From Roseiarcus sp963765375 (GTDB lineage Bacteria > Pseudomonadota > Alphaproteobacteria > Rhizobiales > Beijerinckiaceae), in NCBI GenBank assembly GCA_963765375.1, contig CAVXVZ010000003.1:310001-374000 (forward strand): a stretch of 64,000 nucleotides of DNA, given 5' to 3'. Below the pieces are notes generated by a model. It was not told where the DNA came from. It worked only from the letters and a program-made list of their open reading frames with translations, and made no database searches. Below, one piece after another: positions 34,900-43,327 of this stretch (position 1 is its first letter; the number at the start of each line of letters is the position of its first letter). The position numbers and the translations under genes are program-made.

Positions 34900-36102
34900 T
34901 CACCCCCTCAGCCAGCGCGCCATTCGCCGCGTCGCGTCGGCGATCTGGTCGGGATCGCGGGCGAAGCAGAAGCGCAGATGCCCCTCGCCGCCGGGGCCGA
35001 AGGCGCCGCCGGGCGCCGCGCCGACGCCCGCTTCGTCGATGAGCTTCAGCGCCAGCGCGCGCGAATCGTCAAAACCGTCGACCGAGCAGAAAAGATAGAA
35101 CGCCGCCTCCGGCTCGGAGAAGCGCACCCGGCCCGTCGCCTCGAGCCCCTCGCATAAGATATCGCGCGAGCGCCGGCACCGCTCGATCTGCGAGGCCAAA
35201 AAAGCCGCGCCCTCGTCAAGCGCCGCGGTCGCCGCGCGCTGGGTGAAGACGGGGACGCCCGAGGTCGTGAACTGGACCAGGTTCTCGATCACGTCGCCGA
35301 GCGCCGGCGGGGCTTCGAGCCAGCCGACGCGGAAGCCGGTCATCGCCCAATTCTTGGACAGCGTCTGGACGAACAGGATCTTGTCGTCAGGCGCCATCAC
35401 GTCGTGGAACGAGGGCGCGCGGGCGCCGTCATAGGTGAGGCGGCCATAGATCTCGTCGGCGATGATCCAAAGCCCATGGCGGCGCGCGATCGCGAGCGTC
35501 GCGGCAATCTCCTCGCGCGTCGCGACGAAGCCGGTCGGATTGGCGGGGGTATTGAAAAAAATGAGCCGGGTGGCCGGCGTCACCGCTTTGGCGAGCTTGT
35601 CTGGATCGAGGCCCCAGCGGCTCGTCCGGTCGAGCCGGACCGGCACGGCGCGGGCGCCGGAGATTTCGAGCGCGCCGACGAAATTGGGCCAGGCCGGCGA
35701 GGGGATCAGCGCCTCGTCGCCGGGGCCGACGATGAGCCGGGTCGCGATCTCGATTGCGTGCATGCCGCCGATGGTGACGAAGAAATTCTCGGGTGAGAAC
35801 GCCCCGCCTCCGGGCGCCGCGCGGTAGACGCGGGTCATATAGGCGGCGATCGCCGCGCGCAGCTCCGGCACGCCGCGCTGGTATGTGTAAAAGGTCTCGC
35901 CGCGGTCGAGCGACGCCTTGGCCGCCTCGCAGATGAACGGCGGCGTCGGCAGGTCGCCTTCGCCGACCCAAAGCGGAATCAGCCCCTGCCGGCCGCGGCC
36001 GTAATTGAACACTTCGAGGATGCCGCTGGTGGCGACTCCGCGCATCGCTGGGCGGATCTGATCGAGCCAATTCGGGTTGAGCGGGGACGGGGCGACGTTC
36101 AT
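34900..36102 (-). CDS. PLP-dependent class I/II aminotransferase
   Basis: 400 residues. Fold-type I aminotransferase of the aspartate-aminotransferase group: PLWVGEGDLPTPPFICEAAK, TYQRGVPELRAAIAAYM, FFNTPANPTGFVATREEI (NPTG), IIADEIYGRLTYDG, and the PLP lysine in QTLSKNWAMTGFRVGWLEAP. The Arg near the end that binds the substrate carboxylate is in LRFCFARDPDQI. The amino-acid specificity is not predictable. It is on its own, oriented opposite to nothing obvious, with the IS-disrupted desaturase gene upstream on the same strand. Confidence 0.92.
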   Translation of the reverse strand: MNVAPSPLNPNWLDQIRPAMRGVATSGILEVFNYGRGRQGLIPLWVGEGDLPTPPFICEAAKASLDRGETFYTYQRGVPELRAAIAAYMTRVYRAAPGGGAFSPENFFVTIGGMHAIEIATRLIVGPGDEALIPSPAWPNFVGALEISGARAVPVRLDRTSRWGLDPDKLAKAVTPATRLIFFNTPANPTGFVATREEIAATLAIARRHGLWIIADEIYGRLTYDGARAPSFHDVMAPDDKILFVQTLSKNWAMTGFRVGWLEAPPALGDVIENLVQFTTSGVPVFTQRAATAALDEGAAFLASQIERCRRSRDILCEGLEATGRVRFSEPEAAFYLFCSVDGFDDSRALALKLIDEAGVGAAPGGAFGPGGEGHLRFCFARDPDQIADATRRMARWLRG

Positions 36103-36827
36103 GTCCGCGTCATGGACGAGCGCGCCGGACCTTGCAAGATGGCGGCGAGGAGGGAGTGTTCTGCAGGATGACGAGAGTCGGCGCCGTCAAGTCATTTCGG
36201 CGCCAACTCCGATTCGGCCGTCCTCGGGCGGCATGTCCGAAGCGCCGGCTTTCCCCGCCGGCGGGATCGGGAGCCGCGGAACGAACGGCTGAACGAATTG
36301 GCCGGCGAGCGTATGCGGCATCTGCTCCTCGATGCCATACCGTTCCGGCCATTCGTTCGGCAGGTAGTGGGTGCCGAAAACACGATCCAGCCACGGAAAC
36401 ATCGAAGCGTAATTGCAGTCGCGCCGCTTGCCGCCATACGTGTGGTGCCAGTGATGGAATCCCGGCGTCGTCAGAAGCCATTCGAACGGCCCCAACCGCC
36501 AGCGAATGTTGGAATGGATGAAATACGACCAGATCGACCCGGTGAGCAGGACGATCGTCGCAATCAGGCCGTCCCGGTAGCTTAGGGGATTGGCGAGCCC
36601 GAGAGCGAAGATCGGCGTCAGCATGATCATCCGGGACCACACCACGTCGATGGGGTGCATCCGGTTGTTCACAAGAAAGTCGAGTTCTTCGGCGCTGTGA
36701 TGCACCGCGTGGAACCGCCAGAGGAATGGAATCTGATGGCTCGCGCGATGCGCCCAGTAGTAGGCGGTCTCGCCGACCAGCATAGCCGCGCAGGCTTTCA
36801 GCCACATTGGCCAGGCGGCGATCGTCG

Positions 36828-36831
36828 CTAG
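36828..36831. repeat. Target-site duplication (CTAG), left
   Basis: CTAG just before the left end of the element at 36832; identical copy at 38475-38478. Confidence 0.85.
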
Positions 36832-38474
36832 CCCGCATTTCTCACATTTTATAGCGCATCGGGCTGCCAAATCAGGCAAAAGTTGTTTTGCGATAACGAC
36901 TTGCGCCGATTTGGAGAGGCCGCCCGATGCAGACGGAGTGTAGCGCAGAACCAAGTGTTTTTGGACGGGTCGAAGGACGGCCTGTGGTGGCCGAGTTCGA
37001 TGGCGGGGCGCTGACGTCCGACGCGGGCGGGCTGCTGCTGGGCGCCGCCGATCGGGGTCTGGGGCTGGTTGGACGGCTCGCGGGATGTTTCCGCGACGCG
37101 CGAGACCCGAGGTTCGTCGAGCACTCGGTCGCTACGCTCGTCGGGCAGCGCGTGTTCGGCATCGCGCTCGGCTACGAAGACCTGAACGATCACGATGAGC
37201 TTCGCCACGACCCGCTGATGGCGGTGCTGGCCGGCAAGCTCGAGGCTTGGCGCGGCGACTGCGCGCCCGTGGCTGGCAAATCGACGCTCAACCGGCTCGA
37301 ACTGTCGCGCGAAATCGCCACGCGCTACCACAAGATCAGCCACGATCCGGCGGCGATCGAGGCCCTGTTCGTCGACCTCTTCCTCGAGGCGCACGCAAAG
37401 GCGCCCAAAGAGATCATTCTCGACCTCGACGCGACCGACGACCCTCTGCACGGCCATCAGGAAGGCCGGTTCTTTCACGGCTATTACGATTGCTACTGCT
37501 ATCTGCCGCTCTATGTGTTCTGCGGCCGGCATCTTCTGGCGGCCAAGCTGAGGCCGTCGAACATCGACGGCAGCGCCGGAGCGAAGGAGGAGATCGCGCG
37601 GATCGTCGGCCAGATCCGAGCGCGCTGGCCCGGGACGCGCATTCTCTTGCGTGCCAATTCCGGTTTCGCCCGCGAGGCGCTGATGGCCTGGTGCGAACAG
37701 AACCGGGTCGACTTCGTTTTCGGCCTCGCCCGCAACGCGCGGCTCGTCGATGAAATCTACGTCGAACTGCTGCAGGCCGAGGCGGAGGCGTCCTCGACCG
37801 GCAAGCCCGCCCGCCGCTTCAAGGACTTTCGCTACGCGACCCTCGACAGTTGGTCGCGCCGGCGTCGGGTAATCGGCAAGGCGGAATGGACCGAGGGCGA
37901 GGCCAACCCGCGTTTCATCGTCACCTCGCTGCGCAAGGCCGGAACGAACGGCCGCTTTCTCTACGAGAAAGTCTACTGCGCCCGCGGCGAGATGGAAAAC
38001 CGGATCAAGGAATGCCAAGGCGACCTGTTCGCCGATCGGACCTCGACAGCGACCATGCGCGCCAACCAACTCAGGCTCTGGCTCGCCTCGTTCGCCTATG
38101 TTCTCCTGTGCGCGGTCAGGCGCATCGGCCTCGCGCACACGCAGTTCGCGCAGGCCACTTGCGGCACGATCCGGCTCAAGCTCCTCAAGCTCGCCGGCCT
38201 CGTCCGCATCAGCGCGCGGCGCATCAAATTCGCCCTCGCCACGGCCTGTCCCTACGCCGACGAATGGCGCCTCGCCGCCGCCCGCCTCGCCTGAGGCGTC
38301 GCTGCGACGCCGACAAATCGCGGCAATCCACCCCAAGGACCACAGGAGAACCGAAACAATCCGACCCGACCCGATCCGCGCAAACGGCGACACGGCGACG
38401 TTCGTCCATCACACAGACGAGACTTGATTATCCTCAGGACGTCAGCCGTCGACCCGGCCTATGAGAAATGCGGG
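36832..38474 (+). mobile_element. IS1380-family insertion sequence, copy 2 (1643 bp)
   Basis: Terminal inverted repeats share the 13-mer CCCGCATTTCTCA at both ends, flanked by CTAG duplications. One transposase gene on the plus strand, opposite to the interrupted gene. It shares end sequence and protein similarity with copy 1 but differs at many positions, so it is a related element rather than a recent duplicate. Confidence 0.93.
36927..38294 (+). CDS. IS1380 family transposase, intact frame but Asp-to-Asn in catalytic region
   Basis: 455 residues, one continuous frame from ATG 36927 preceded by GGAGAGG. Family motifs: DGGALTSDAGGLLLG, LDLDATDDPLHGHQE (first Asp region), GYYDCYCYLPLYVFCGRHLL, the second block LLRANSGFAREALMAW, and the Glu region GEMENRIKECQGD. 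In copy 1 the second block reads RADSGF; here residue 244 is Asn (AAT, 37656-37658). If this Asp is the second member of the DDE triad, as in related IS1380 enzymes, the protein would be inactive. Confidence 0.9.
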   Translation: MQTECSAEPSVFGRVEGRPVVAEFDGGALTSDAGGLLLGAADRGLGLVGRLAGCFRDARDPRFVEHSVATLVGQRVFGIALGYEDLNDHDELRHDPLMAVLAGKLEAWRGDCAPVAGKSTLNRLELSREIATRYHKISHDPAAIEALFVDLFLEAHAKAPKEIILDLDATDDPLHGHQEGRFFHGYYDCYCYLPLYVFCGRHLLAAKLRPSNIDGSAGAKEEIARIVGQIRARWPGTRILLRANSGFAREALMAWCEQNRVDFVFGLARNARLVDEIYVELLQAEAEASSTGKPARRFKDFRYATLDSWSRRRRVIGKAEWTEGEANPRFIVTSLRKAGTNGRFLYEKVYCARGEMENRIKECQGDLFADRTSTATMRANQLRLWLASFAYVLLCAVRRIGLAHTQFAQATCGTIRLKLLKLAGLVRISARRIKFALATACPYADEWRLAAARLA

Positions 38475-38478
38475 CTAG
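38475..38478. repeat. Target-site duplication (CTAG), right
   Basis: CTAG directly after the right IS end at 38474. Confidence 0.85.
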
Positions 38479-38821
38479 GACTTCGCCCGGCATGACCCGG
38501 TGGATCGCGAGCACGGCGAGTGAAATCGGGGGGCCCAGCACCAGTCCGGGAATTAGCGCGTTGATGAAATAGAAGCCGACGTCCGCCGCGATCCCCTTGC
38601 GTAGCACTGTTTGCGGATGCAGCGCGAACAACCGCTCGATCGGCACGAAAATCGCGGCGAAAAGCGCGAGCCACATCGCCAGCCGGGCCACGGACGACAG
38701 TATGATCTCGAGGTGGCGAATGAGATGATCTGCGGCCATGGGTTCGTTTCGGTCCTGACCGTTCGGCTCGCTCGCGGAATGCGGGGCCGGGCGGCGAGAT
38801 CGCGCCGATCGTCTAGCATAA

Positions 38822-38849
38822 CCAAGCCGCCCTCAACAGGGCGGCTTGG
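38822..38849 (-). terminator. Strong hairpin downstream of PEP-CTERM gene
   Basis: Perfect 12-bp stem CCAAGCCGCCCT / AGGGCGGCTTGG with a CAAC loop, 26 bp beyond the stop of the PEP-CTERM gene. The T-tract on the transcribed side is weak, so it may be an intrinsic terminator of modest strength or an mRNA-stabilising hairpin. Confidence 0.7.
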
Positions 38850-38874
38850 GTTTCGGCCTCTTGAGCGGAGGCGT

Positions 38875-39711
38875 TTAGAAGATCGAGATCGGCGCCCGGC
38901 CGCGGCCGCGGTAGCCCGCATAGGCTAGGCCTGCAAAGCCGATGAGAAGCATCGCCCAGGTCGACGGTTCCGGGACGGTGGTCAAGGACACGTTGTCCAG
39001 GAGCGAGAACGGAGGGCCATTGCTGTCGCCCACCGATGCGTTGCAGGCGCCGGCCGTTGACATGCTCCCATTGCACATGTCCAGGAACGAAATTACCGTC
39101 GGGCCCGTGGCTCCGGTCCAGACGAAGTCGTAGTTGTAGTCCACCCACCCCGTGTCCGAATGGCTCAGATTCTCGGTGAGTCCCGTCGTTGTCAGCACGG
39201 TGCCGCCGAGCGAAACCTGCCATTGATCGAACGTGTCGCCGCTGAATCCGCTCTGCTGGGCCGTTGCCCAATAGAAGTTGAGATCGTAGGTTTGGCCATT
39301 AACCAGGTCGACCGTCTGCTGGATCGCGTCGGGGTGATAGTAGGCGTCCTGAGCGAGGAAATTGGAACCAGATTCGGGCCCGGGCGACACCCACATCGAA
39401 AGGGCCCCGGCGTTGCAAGTGACCGAGTTCGTGCTGTCCATCACGAACGTGTAGCCGGGCAACCACGAAAAGTCGGTTGGCGTCGGCGGAGTTCCGGCCT
39501 CGGGATAGGTGCTGCTCGGATCCATTGTCCAGCCTGCAATGGAGCTTCCGGTTCCCGAGCAGTTGTAACCAACCTGGCAAGGAGCCTCCGGGGTTGTTCC
39601 GCTGCTGTATTCAAAACTGCCGTTCGTTATCAGGTTCACGCCAGCGAAGGCCGGCGTCGTCAGCGCGGCCGTAAGGCCGATCGCAATGAAAGTCAAATTC
39701 CTCAACCTCAT
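38875..39711 (-). CDS. PEP-CTERM sorting-domain exported protein
   Basis: 278 residues. Signal peptide (MRLRNLTFIAIGLTAALTTP, cleaved near AFAG), then a beta-rich body starting NLITNGSFEYSSGTTPEAPC as in carbohydrate-binding-like secreted proteins. The C-terminal anchor is VPEPSTWAMLLIGFAGLAYA followed by GYRGRGR: PEP motif, hydrophobic helix and basic tail. Such proteins are processed by exosortase at the cell envelope, usually linked with exopolysaccharide. No exosortase gene is in the window. Strong GGTGGGAG site before the ATG, and a good promoter at 39751-39779. Confidence 0.92.
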   Translation of the reverse strand: MRLRNLTFIAIGLTAALTTPAFAGVNLITNGSFEYSSGTTPEAPCQVGYNCSGTGSSIAGWTMDPSSTYPEAGTPPTPTDFSWLPGYTFVMDSTNSVTCNAGALSMWVSPGPESGSNFLAQDAYYHPDAIQQTVDLVNGQTYDLNFYWATAQQSGFSGDTFDQWQVSLGGTVLTTTGLTENLSHSDTGWVDYNYDFVWTGATGPTVISFLDMCNGSMSTAGACNASVGDSNGPPFSLLDNVSLTTVPEPSTWAMLLIGFAGLAYAGYRGRGRAPISIF

Positions 39712-39750
39712 CGTTCTTCTCCCACCACAAAGCTTAATGACACAGTAAGT

Positions 39751-39779
39751 ACTTTAAGGGCATGGAACATGGTGTCAAG
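39751..39779 (-). promoter_or_regulatory. Promoter of PEP-CTERM gene
   Basis: On the minus strand CTTGAC (39779-39774), 17 bp spacer, TAAAGT (39756-39751), 40 bp before the ATG. It fits the alphaproteobacterial housekeeping pattern CTTGAC-N17-CTATAT in the -35 box and spacing. Confidence 0.6.
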
Positions 39780-40002
39780 TCTTTTATCAATCCAAACTCG
39801 GCGATCGCTCGGTTGTATTCGGAATGCAGCTCGGGTCAGACCCCGCGCCTCTAGGGAAGCTGGCCCATTTCCCTTGCGTCAGAGGGCAATCATACGTCGT
39901 TCAAAAGACGCGCTGCGCACGCGCCGCGGCTGTGGAAACAACGGATTTCCGCTGCTGGACTTCGCGTCCCGCCAGCACGCATGGCGCCCCGGCGCGAGCG
40001 CC

Positions 40003-40398
40003 TCAGGCGTCGCCGAGCGCCAGATCGTCGAGGATCGGGCAGTCCGGGCGATCGTCGCCGTGGCACGCGGCGACGAGCTCTCGAAGCGTCTTCGCCATCG
40101 CCTGCATATCGCCGACGCGCGCCTCAAGCTCGCCAATATGCGCCTCGGCGATCCGTTTGACTTCGCGGCTCGGGCGGGCGCGGTCGCGCCAGAGCGCGAG
40201 CAGAGCGCCGATTTCCGCAATCGAAAAGCCGAGGCGGCGCGCCCGCCGAATAAACTTCAGCTCGTGGATGTCGCGCTCGCCATAGTCGCGATAGGCGTTT
40301 CCTCGGCGCTCGGCTGGGCGCAGAAGGCCGATCGCCTCGTAGTGGCGGATCATCTTGGCGGTGACGCCGCTCGCCGCCGCCGCCGCGCCGATCTTCAT
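40003..40398 (-). CDS. cueR: MerR-family Cu(I)-responsive regulator (CueR/HmrR type)
   Basis: 131 residues. N-terminal winged helix (MKIGAAAAASGVTAKMIRHY, YEAIGLLRPAERRGNAYRDY), a coiled-coil dimerisation helix, and the metal loop with two Cys in CHGDDRPDCPIL (eight residues apart), as in Cu(I)/Ag(I) sensors. It is divergent from the copper ATPase gene, with a MerR-type operator between them. It activates copA by untwisting the 19-bp-spaced promoter. Confidence 0.92.
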   Translation of the reverse strand: MKIGAAAAASGVTAKMIRHYEAIGLLRPAERRGNAYRDYGERDIHELKFIRRARRLGFSIAEIGALLALWRDRARPSREVKRIAEAHIGELEARVGDMQAMAKTLRELVAACHGDDRPDCPILDDLALGDA

Positions 40399-40412
40399 CT
40401 CTTAGTATCCGC

Positions 40413-40443
40413 TTGACCTTCCCATGATGGGAAGGTTTAGATC
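40413..40443 (+). promoter_or_regulatory. CueR-type operator/promoter of copA
   Basis: TTGACC (40413-40418), a 19-bp spacer holding the palindrome ACCTTCCCAT-ATGGGAAGGT around one central base, then TAGATC (40438-40443). The over-long 19-bp spacer with an inverted repeat inside is the MerR-family design, and the sequence closely resembles the E. coli copA promoter (TTGACCTTCCCC...GGAAGGTT). Confidence 0.92.
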
Positions 40444-40475
40444 TGCGCGCGCTTAGAGACAAGGAGATTTGCCGA

Positions 40476-42785
40476 ATGACCGCGGCCGCTGACCTCAGCA
40501 CGTCCGCCATCGACCCCGTCTGCGGCATGTCGGTCGATCCGGCGACAGCGAAGCATAAGGCTGAGTCCGGCGGCGCGACCTACCATTTCTGCTCCGCCCG
40601 CTGCCGCAACAGGTTCGTCGCCGAGCCGGAGCAATTCCTGGCGCTGAAGCCGCCGCCGAAGCCGGCTTCCTCGGGCGCGATCTATACCTGCCCGATGCAT
40701 CCCGAGATCCGTCAGCCAGGGCCCGGCCATTGTCCGATCTGCGGCATGGCGCTCGAGCCGGAGGTCGCGACGCTCGGCGGCGGCCCGAGCGCGGAGCTCG
40801 TCGACATGACCCGGCGCTTTTGGATCGCCCTCGCGCTTTCCATCCCCGTCGTTGTGCTCGAAATGGGCGGGCATCTCGGCAATCTGCCTATGTGGCCGCC
40901 CGAAGGCGTCTCCAACTGGATTCAGCTGGCGCTTGCGACGCCGGTCGTGCTGTGGGCGGGCTGGCCGTTCTTCGAACGCGGCTGGGCGTCGCTCAAGACC
41001 CGCAACCTCAACATGTTCACGCTGATCGCCATGGGCGTCGGCGTGGCCTGGGCGTACAGCGTCGTCGCCACTGTCGCGCCGGGCGCCTTTCCGCCCGCCT
41101 TCCGCAGCCCGGGCGGCGCGGTCGCGATCTATTTTGAAGCGGCGGCGGCGATCACTGTGCTCGTGTTGCTCGGACAGGTGCTTGAGTTGCGGGCGCGCGA
41201 ACAGACCGGCGGCGCGATCCGCGCTCTTCTCGATCTTGCGCCCAAGACCGCGCGCCGCATCCGCCTGGACGGCGCGGACGAGGATGTCGGGCTCGAATTG
41301 GTTGCGGTCGGCGATCGCCTTCGTGTGCGCCCGGGCGAGAAGGCGCCGGTCGATGGCGAGCTTGTCGAAGGGCGCGGCGTGGTTGACGAGTCCATGGTGA
41401 CCGGAGAGTCGATGCCGGTCGCGAAGACCGTCGGCGACAAGCTGATCGGCGGGACGATGAACCAGAGCGGGGGCTTCGTGATGCGAGCCGACAAAGTCGG
41501 GCGGGACACGATGCTGGCGCAGATCGTCCAGATGGTGGCGCAGGCGCAGCGCAGCCGGGCGCCGATCCAGCGGCTTGCCGATCAGGTCTCCGGTTGGTTC
41601 GTTCCGCTTGTGATCGGGGCCGCGGTCGTCGCCTTTGTCGCCTGGGCGATTTGGGGTCCCGAGCCCCGCTACGCCTATGCGCTTGTGGCGGCGGTCTCGG
41701 TGCTGATCATCGCCTGTCCGTGCGCCCTCGGGCTCGCTACGCCGATGTCGATCATGGTCGGCGTCGGGCGTGGCGCGCAGGCCGGGGTCTTGATCAAGAA
41801 CGCCGAGGCGCTGGAGCGGTTTGAAAGCATCGACACGCTTGTCGTCGACAAGACCGGCACATTGACCGAGGGCAAGCCCAGGGTTGTCGCCGTGCGCGCC
41901 CTCGGCCGCCTCGGCGAAGATGAGTTGCTGCGGCTTGCCGCGAGCCTCGAACGGGCAAGCGAACATCCCTTGGCCGCGGCGGTGGTGCGCGCGGCGGCGG
42001 ATCGCAATCTCGTGCTTGGCAAAGTCGATGACTTCGACTCGCCCGCGGGCAAGGGCGTGGCCGGAACCATTGACGGGCGCAAGGTAACCCTTGGCAACCG
42101 GGTCATGATGCAGGCGGCCGGAATTGATGTCGCGGACCTCGAAGGGCCGGCAGACGAACTGCGCAACGACGGCGCGACGGCGATCTTCGTTGCAATCGAC
42201 GGCAAGGCTTCCGGCGTGATCGCCATCGCCGATCCGATCAAGCCGACGACCGCAGGCGCGGTTCTCGCCCTTACAGAAGCGGGCGTCCGCGTGGTGATGC
42301 TCACCGGCGACAATCGCAAGACGGCCGAAGCCGTGGCTCGCAAGCTTGGCATTGCCGAGATCGAAGCGGAAATCCTGCCGCAGAACAAGGGCAAAGTGGT
42401 CGAACGTCTGCGCAAGCAAGGGCGGATCGTCGCAATGGCGGGAGATGGGGTGAACGACGCGCCGGCGCTTGCGGCGGCCAACGTCGGCGTCGCGATGGGG
42501 ACCGGCACGGATGTCGCGATCGAAAGCGCGGGCGTCACGCTCCTGCGCGGCGATCTTCAGGGCTTGGTCATCGCCCGCCGGCTGTCGCAGGCGACGATGC
42601 GCAACATCCGGCAGAACCTCGTCTTCGCCTTCGTCTACAACGCAGCAGGGGTGCCGATCGCCGCAGGCGTCCTCTATCCGGCCTTCGGTCTCCTGTTGTC
42701 GCCGACGGTGGCCGCCGCAGCGATGGCGCTGTCCTCGGTCAGCGTCGTCGCCAATGCGCTGAGGCTAAGGCGCCTCGCGCTCTGA
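40476..42785 (+). CDS. copA: Copper-translocating P1B-type ATPase
   Basis: 769 residues, Cu(I) exporter of the inner membrane. The N-terminus has no CxxC HMA domain; it carries a YHS domain (DPVCGMSVDPATAKHK, HFCSARCRNRF) and a second Cys/Met-rich metal module (YTCPMHPEIRQPGPGHCPIC). Core motifs are intact: TGESMPV, CPCALGLATP (TM6 metal site), DKTGTLTEGKP (phosphorylation), SEHPLAAAVV, TGDNRKTA and GDGVNDAPAL. It is controlled by the divergent CueR-type regulator. Confidence 0.96.
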   Translation: MTAAADLSTSAIDPVCGMSVDPATAKHKAESGGATYHFCSARCRNRFVAEPEQFLALKPPPKPASSGAIYTCPMHPEIRQPGPGHCPICGMALEPEVATLGGGPSAELVDMTRRFWIALALSIPVVVLEMGGHLGNLPMWPPEGVSNWIQLALATPVVLWAGWPFFERGWASLKTRNLNMFTLIAMGVGVAWAYSVVATVAPGAFPPAFRSPGGAVAIYFEAAAAITVLVLLGQVLELRAREQTGGAIRALLDLAPKTARRIRLDGADEDVGLELVAVGDRLRVRPGEKAPVDGELVEGRGVVDESMVTGESMPVAKTVGDKLIGGTMNQSGGFVMRADKVGRDTMLAQIVQMVAQAQRSRAPIQRLADQVSGWFVPLVIGAAVVAFVAWAIWGPEPRYAYALVAAVSVLIIACPCALGLATPMSIMVGVGRGAQAGVLIKNAEALERFESIDTLVVDKTGTLTEGKPRVVAVRALGRLGEDELLRLAASLERASEHPLAAAVVRAAADRNLVLGKVDDFDSPAGKGVAGTIDGRKVTLGNRVMMQAAGIDVADLEGPADELRNDGATAIFVAIDGKASGVIAIADPIKPTTAGAVLALTEAGVRVVMLTGDNRKTAEAVARKLGIAEIEAEILPQNKGKVVERLRKQGRIVAMAGDGVNDAPALAAANVGVAMGTGTDVAIESAGVTLLRGDLQGLVIARRLSQATMRNIRQNLVFAFVYNAAGVPIAAGVLYPAFGLLLSPTVAAAAMALSSVSVVANALRLRRLAL

Positions 42786-42786
42786 G

Positions 42787-42806
42787 AAGCCGGCGCTGGC
42801 CGGCTT
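42787..42806. terminator. Bidirectional hairpin between copA and mscL
   Basis: AAGCCGG-CGCTGG-CCGGCTT, a perfect 7-bp stem lying between the convergent stops of copA (42785) and mscL (42805). T-tracts are short, so termination strength is uncertain. Confidence 0.6.
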
Positions 42807-43218
42807 AGCGTTTCGCCAGCTCGTCGCGGATTTGCGTCAGGAGGACGACTTCCTGAGTCGGCGGCGCGGGGGGCGGAGGCTCCTTGGCCGCCTGCCGGGT
42901 CAGCATGTTGATCCCCTTGATCGCGACGAATAGCGCAATGGCGACGATGGCGAAGTTGATCAAGACGGTGAGGAAGTCGCCGTAGGCGAACACGCCCCCC
43001 TGTTTTCTTGCGTCCCCGAGGTTGGTCGCGGTCACCGCGCTCGAGAGCGGAATGTAATAGTTGGAGAAGTCCGCTTTGCCGGCGATGCCGATGATCGGCA
43101 TGATGATGTCGTTGACCAGAGCGTCGACGATCTTGCCGAAGGCGGCGCCGATGATCACGCCGACGGCGAGGCTCAGCGCATTCCCTTTCAAGGCGAATTC
43201 TTTGAACTCATTCCACAT
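42805..43218 (-). CDS. mscL: Large-conductance mechanosensitive channel
   Basis: 137 residues, pentameric osmotic safety valve of the inner membrane. The N-terminal amphipathic helix and TM1 are MWNEFKEFALKGNALSLAVG to VIIGAAFGKIVDALVNDIIM, then FGDFLTV-type TM2 (YGDFLTVLINFAIVAIALFV). The C-terminal helix EVVLLTQIRDELAKR is typical. Normal length. Confidence 0.97.
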   Translation of the reverse strand: MWNEFKEFALKGNALSLAVGVIIGAAFGKIVDALVNDIIMPIIGIAGKADFSNYYIPLSSAVTATNLGDARKQGGVFAYGDFLTVLINFAIVAIALFVAIKGINMLTRQAAKEPPPPAPPTQEVVLLTQIRDELAKR

Positions 43219-43327
43219 CGGCTATGGTCCCCCAGAGGCGCGAGCGGATCGCCGCTGTCGATTCGGCCTCGGGGAGGCTAGCCGAGCGCCGGGGCAAGAT
43301 AAAGCCTCTGGGTCGCCGACGGCGACC

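Larger units (their letters stand above)
36187..38739 (-). pseudogene. Sterol-desaturase/fatty-acid-hydroxylase family gene, interrupted by IS1380-type element
   Basis: Membrane di-iron hydroxylase. The N-terminal 88 codons (ATG 38739; MAADHLIRHLEIILSSVARL to MPGEVLA) end at the right IS edge; the remaining part runs from 36827 to 36187. The His-box motifs are in the second part: HRASHQIPFLWRFHAVHHS (HxxxH and HxxHH) and FHHWHHTYGGKRRDCNYA. Removing the 1643-bp element and one CTAG duplication joins the frames as EVLA-TIAAWPMWLKACAAM, giving 301 aa, typical for the family. Each fragment alone lacks either the N-terminal helices or the catalytic histidines. Confidence 0.92.

Noticed and set aside
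36849..38393. 514-codon minus-strand open frame across the second IS
   Set aside because: Antisense of the transposase gene; no family features.
40437..42419. 660-codon minus-strand open frame across copA
   Set aside because: Antisense shadow with low-complexity Arg/Asp/His composition; the plus strand has every P-type ATPase motif.
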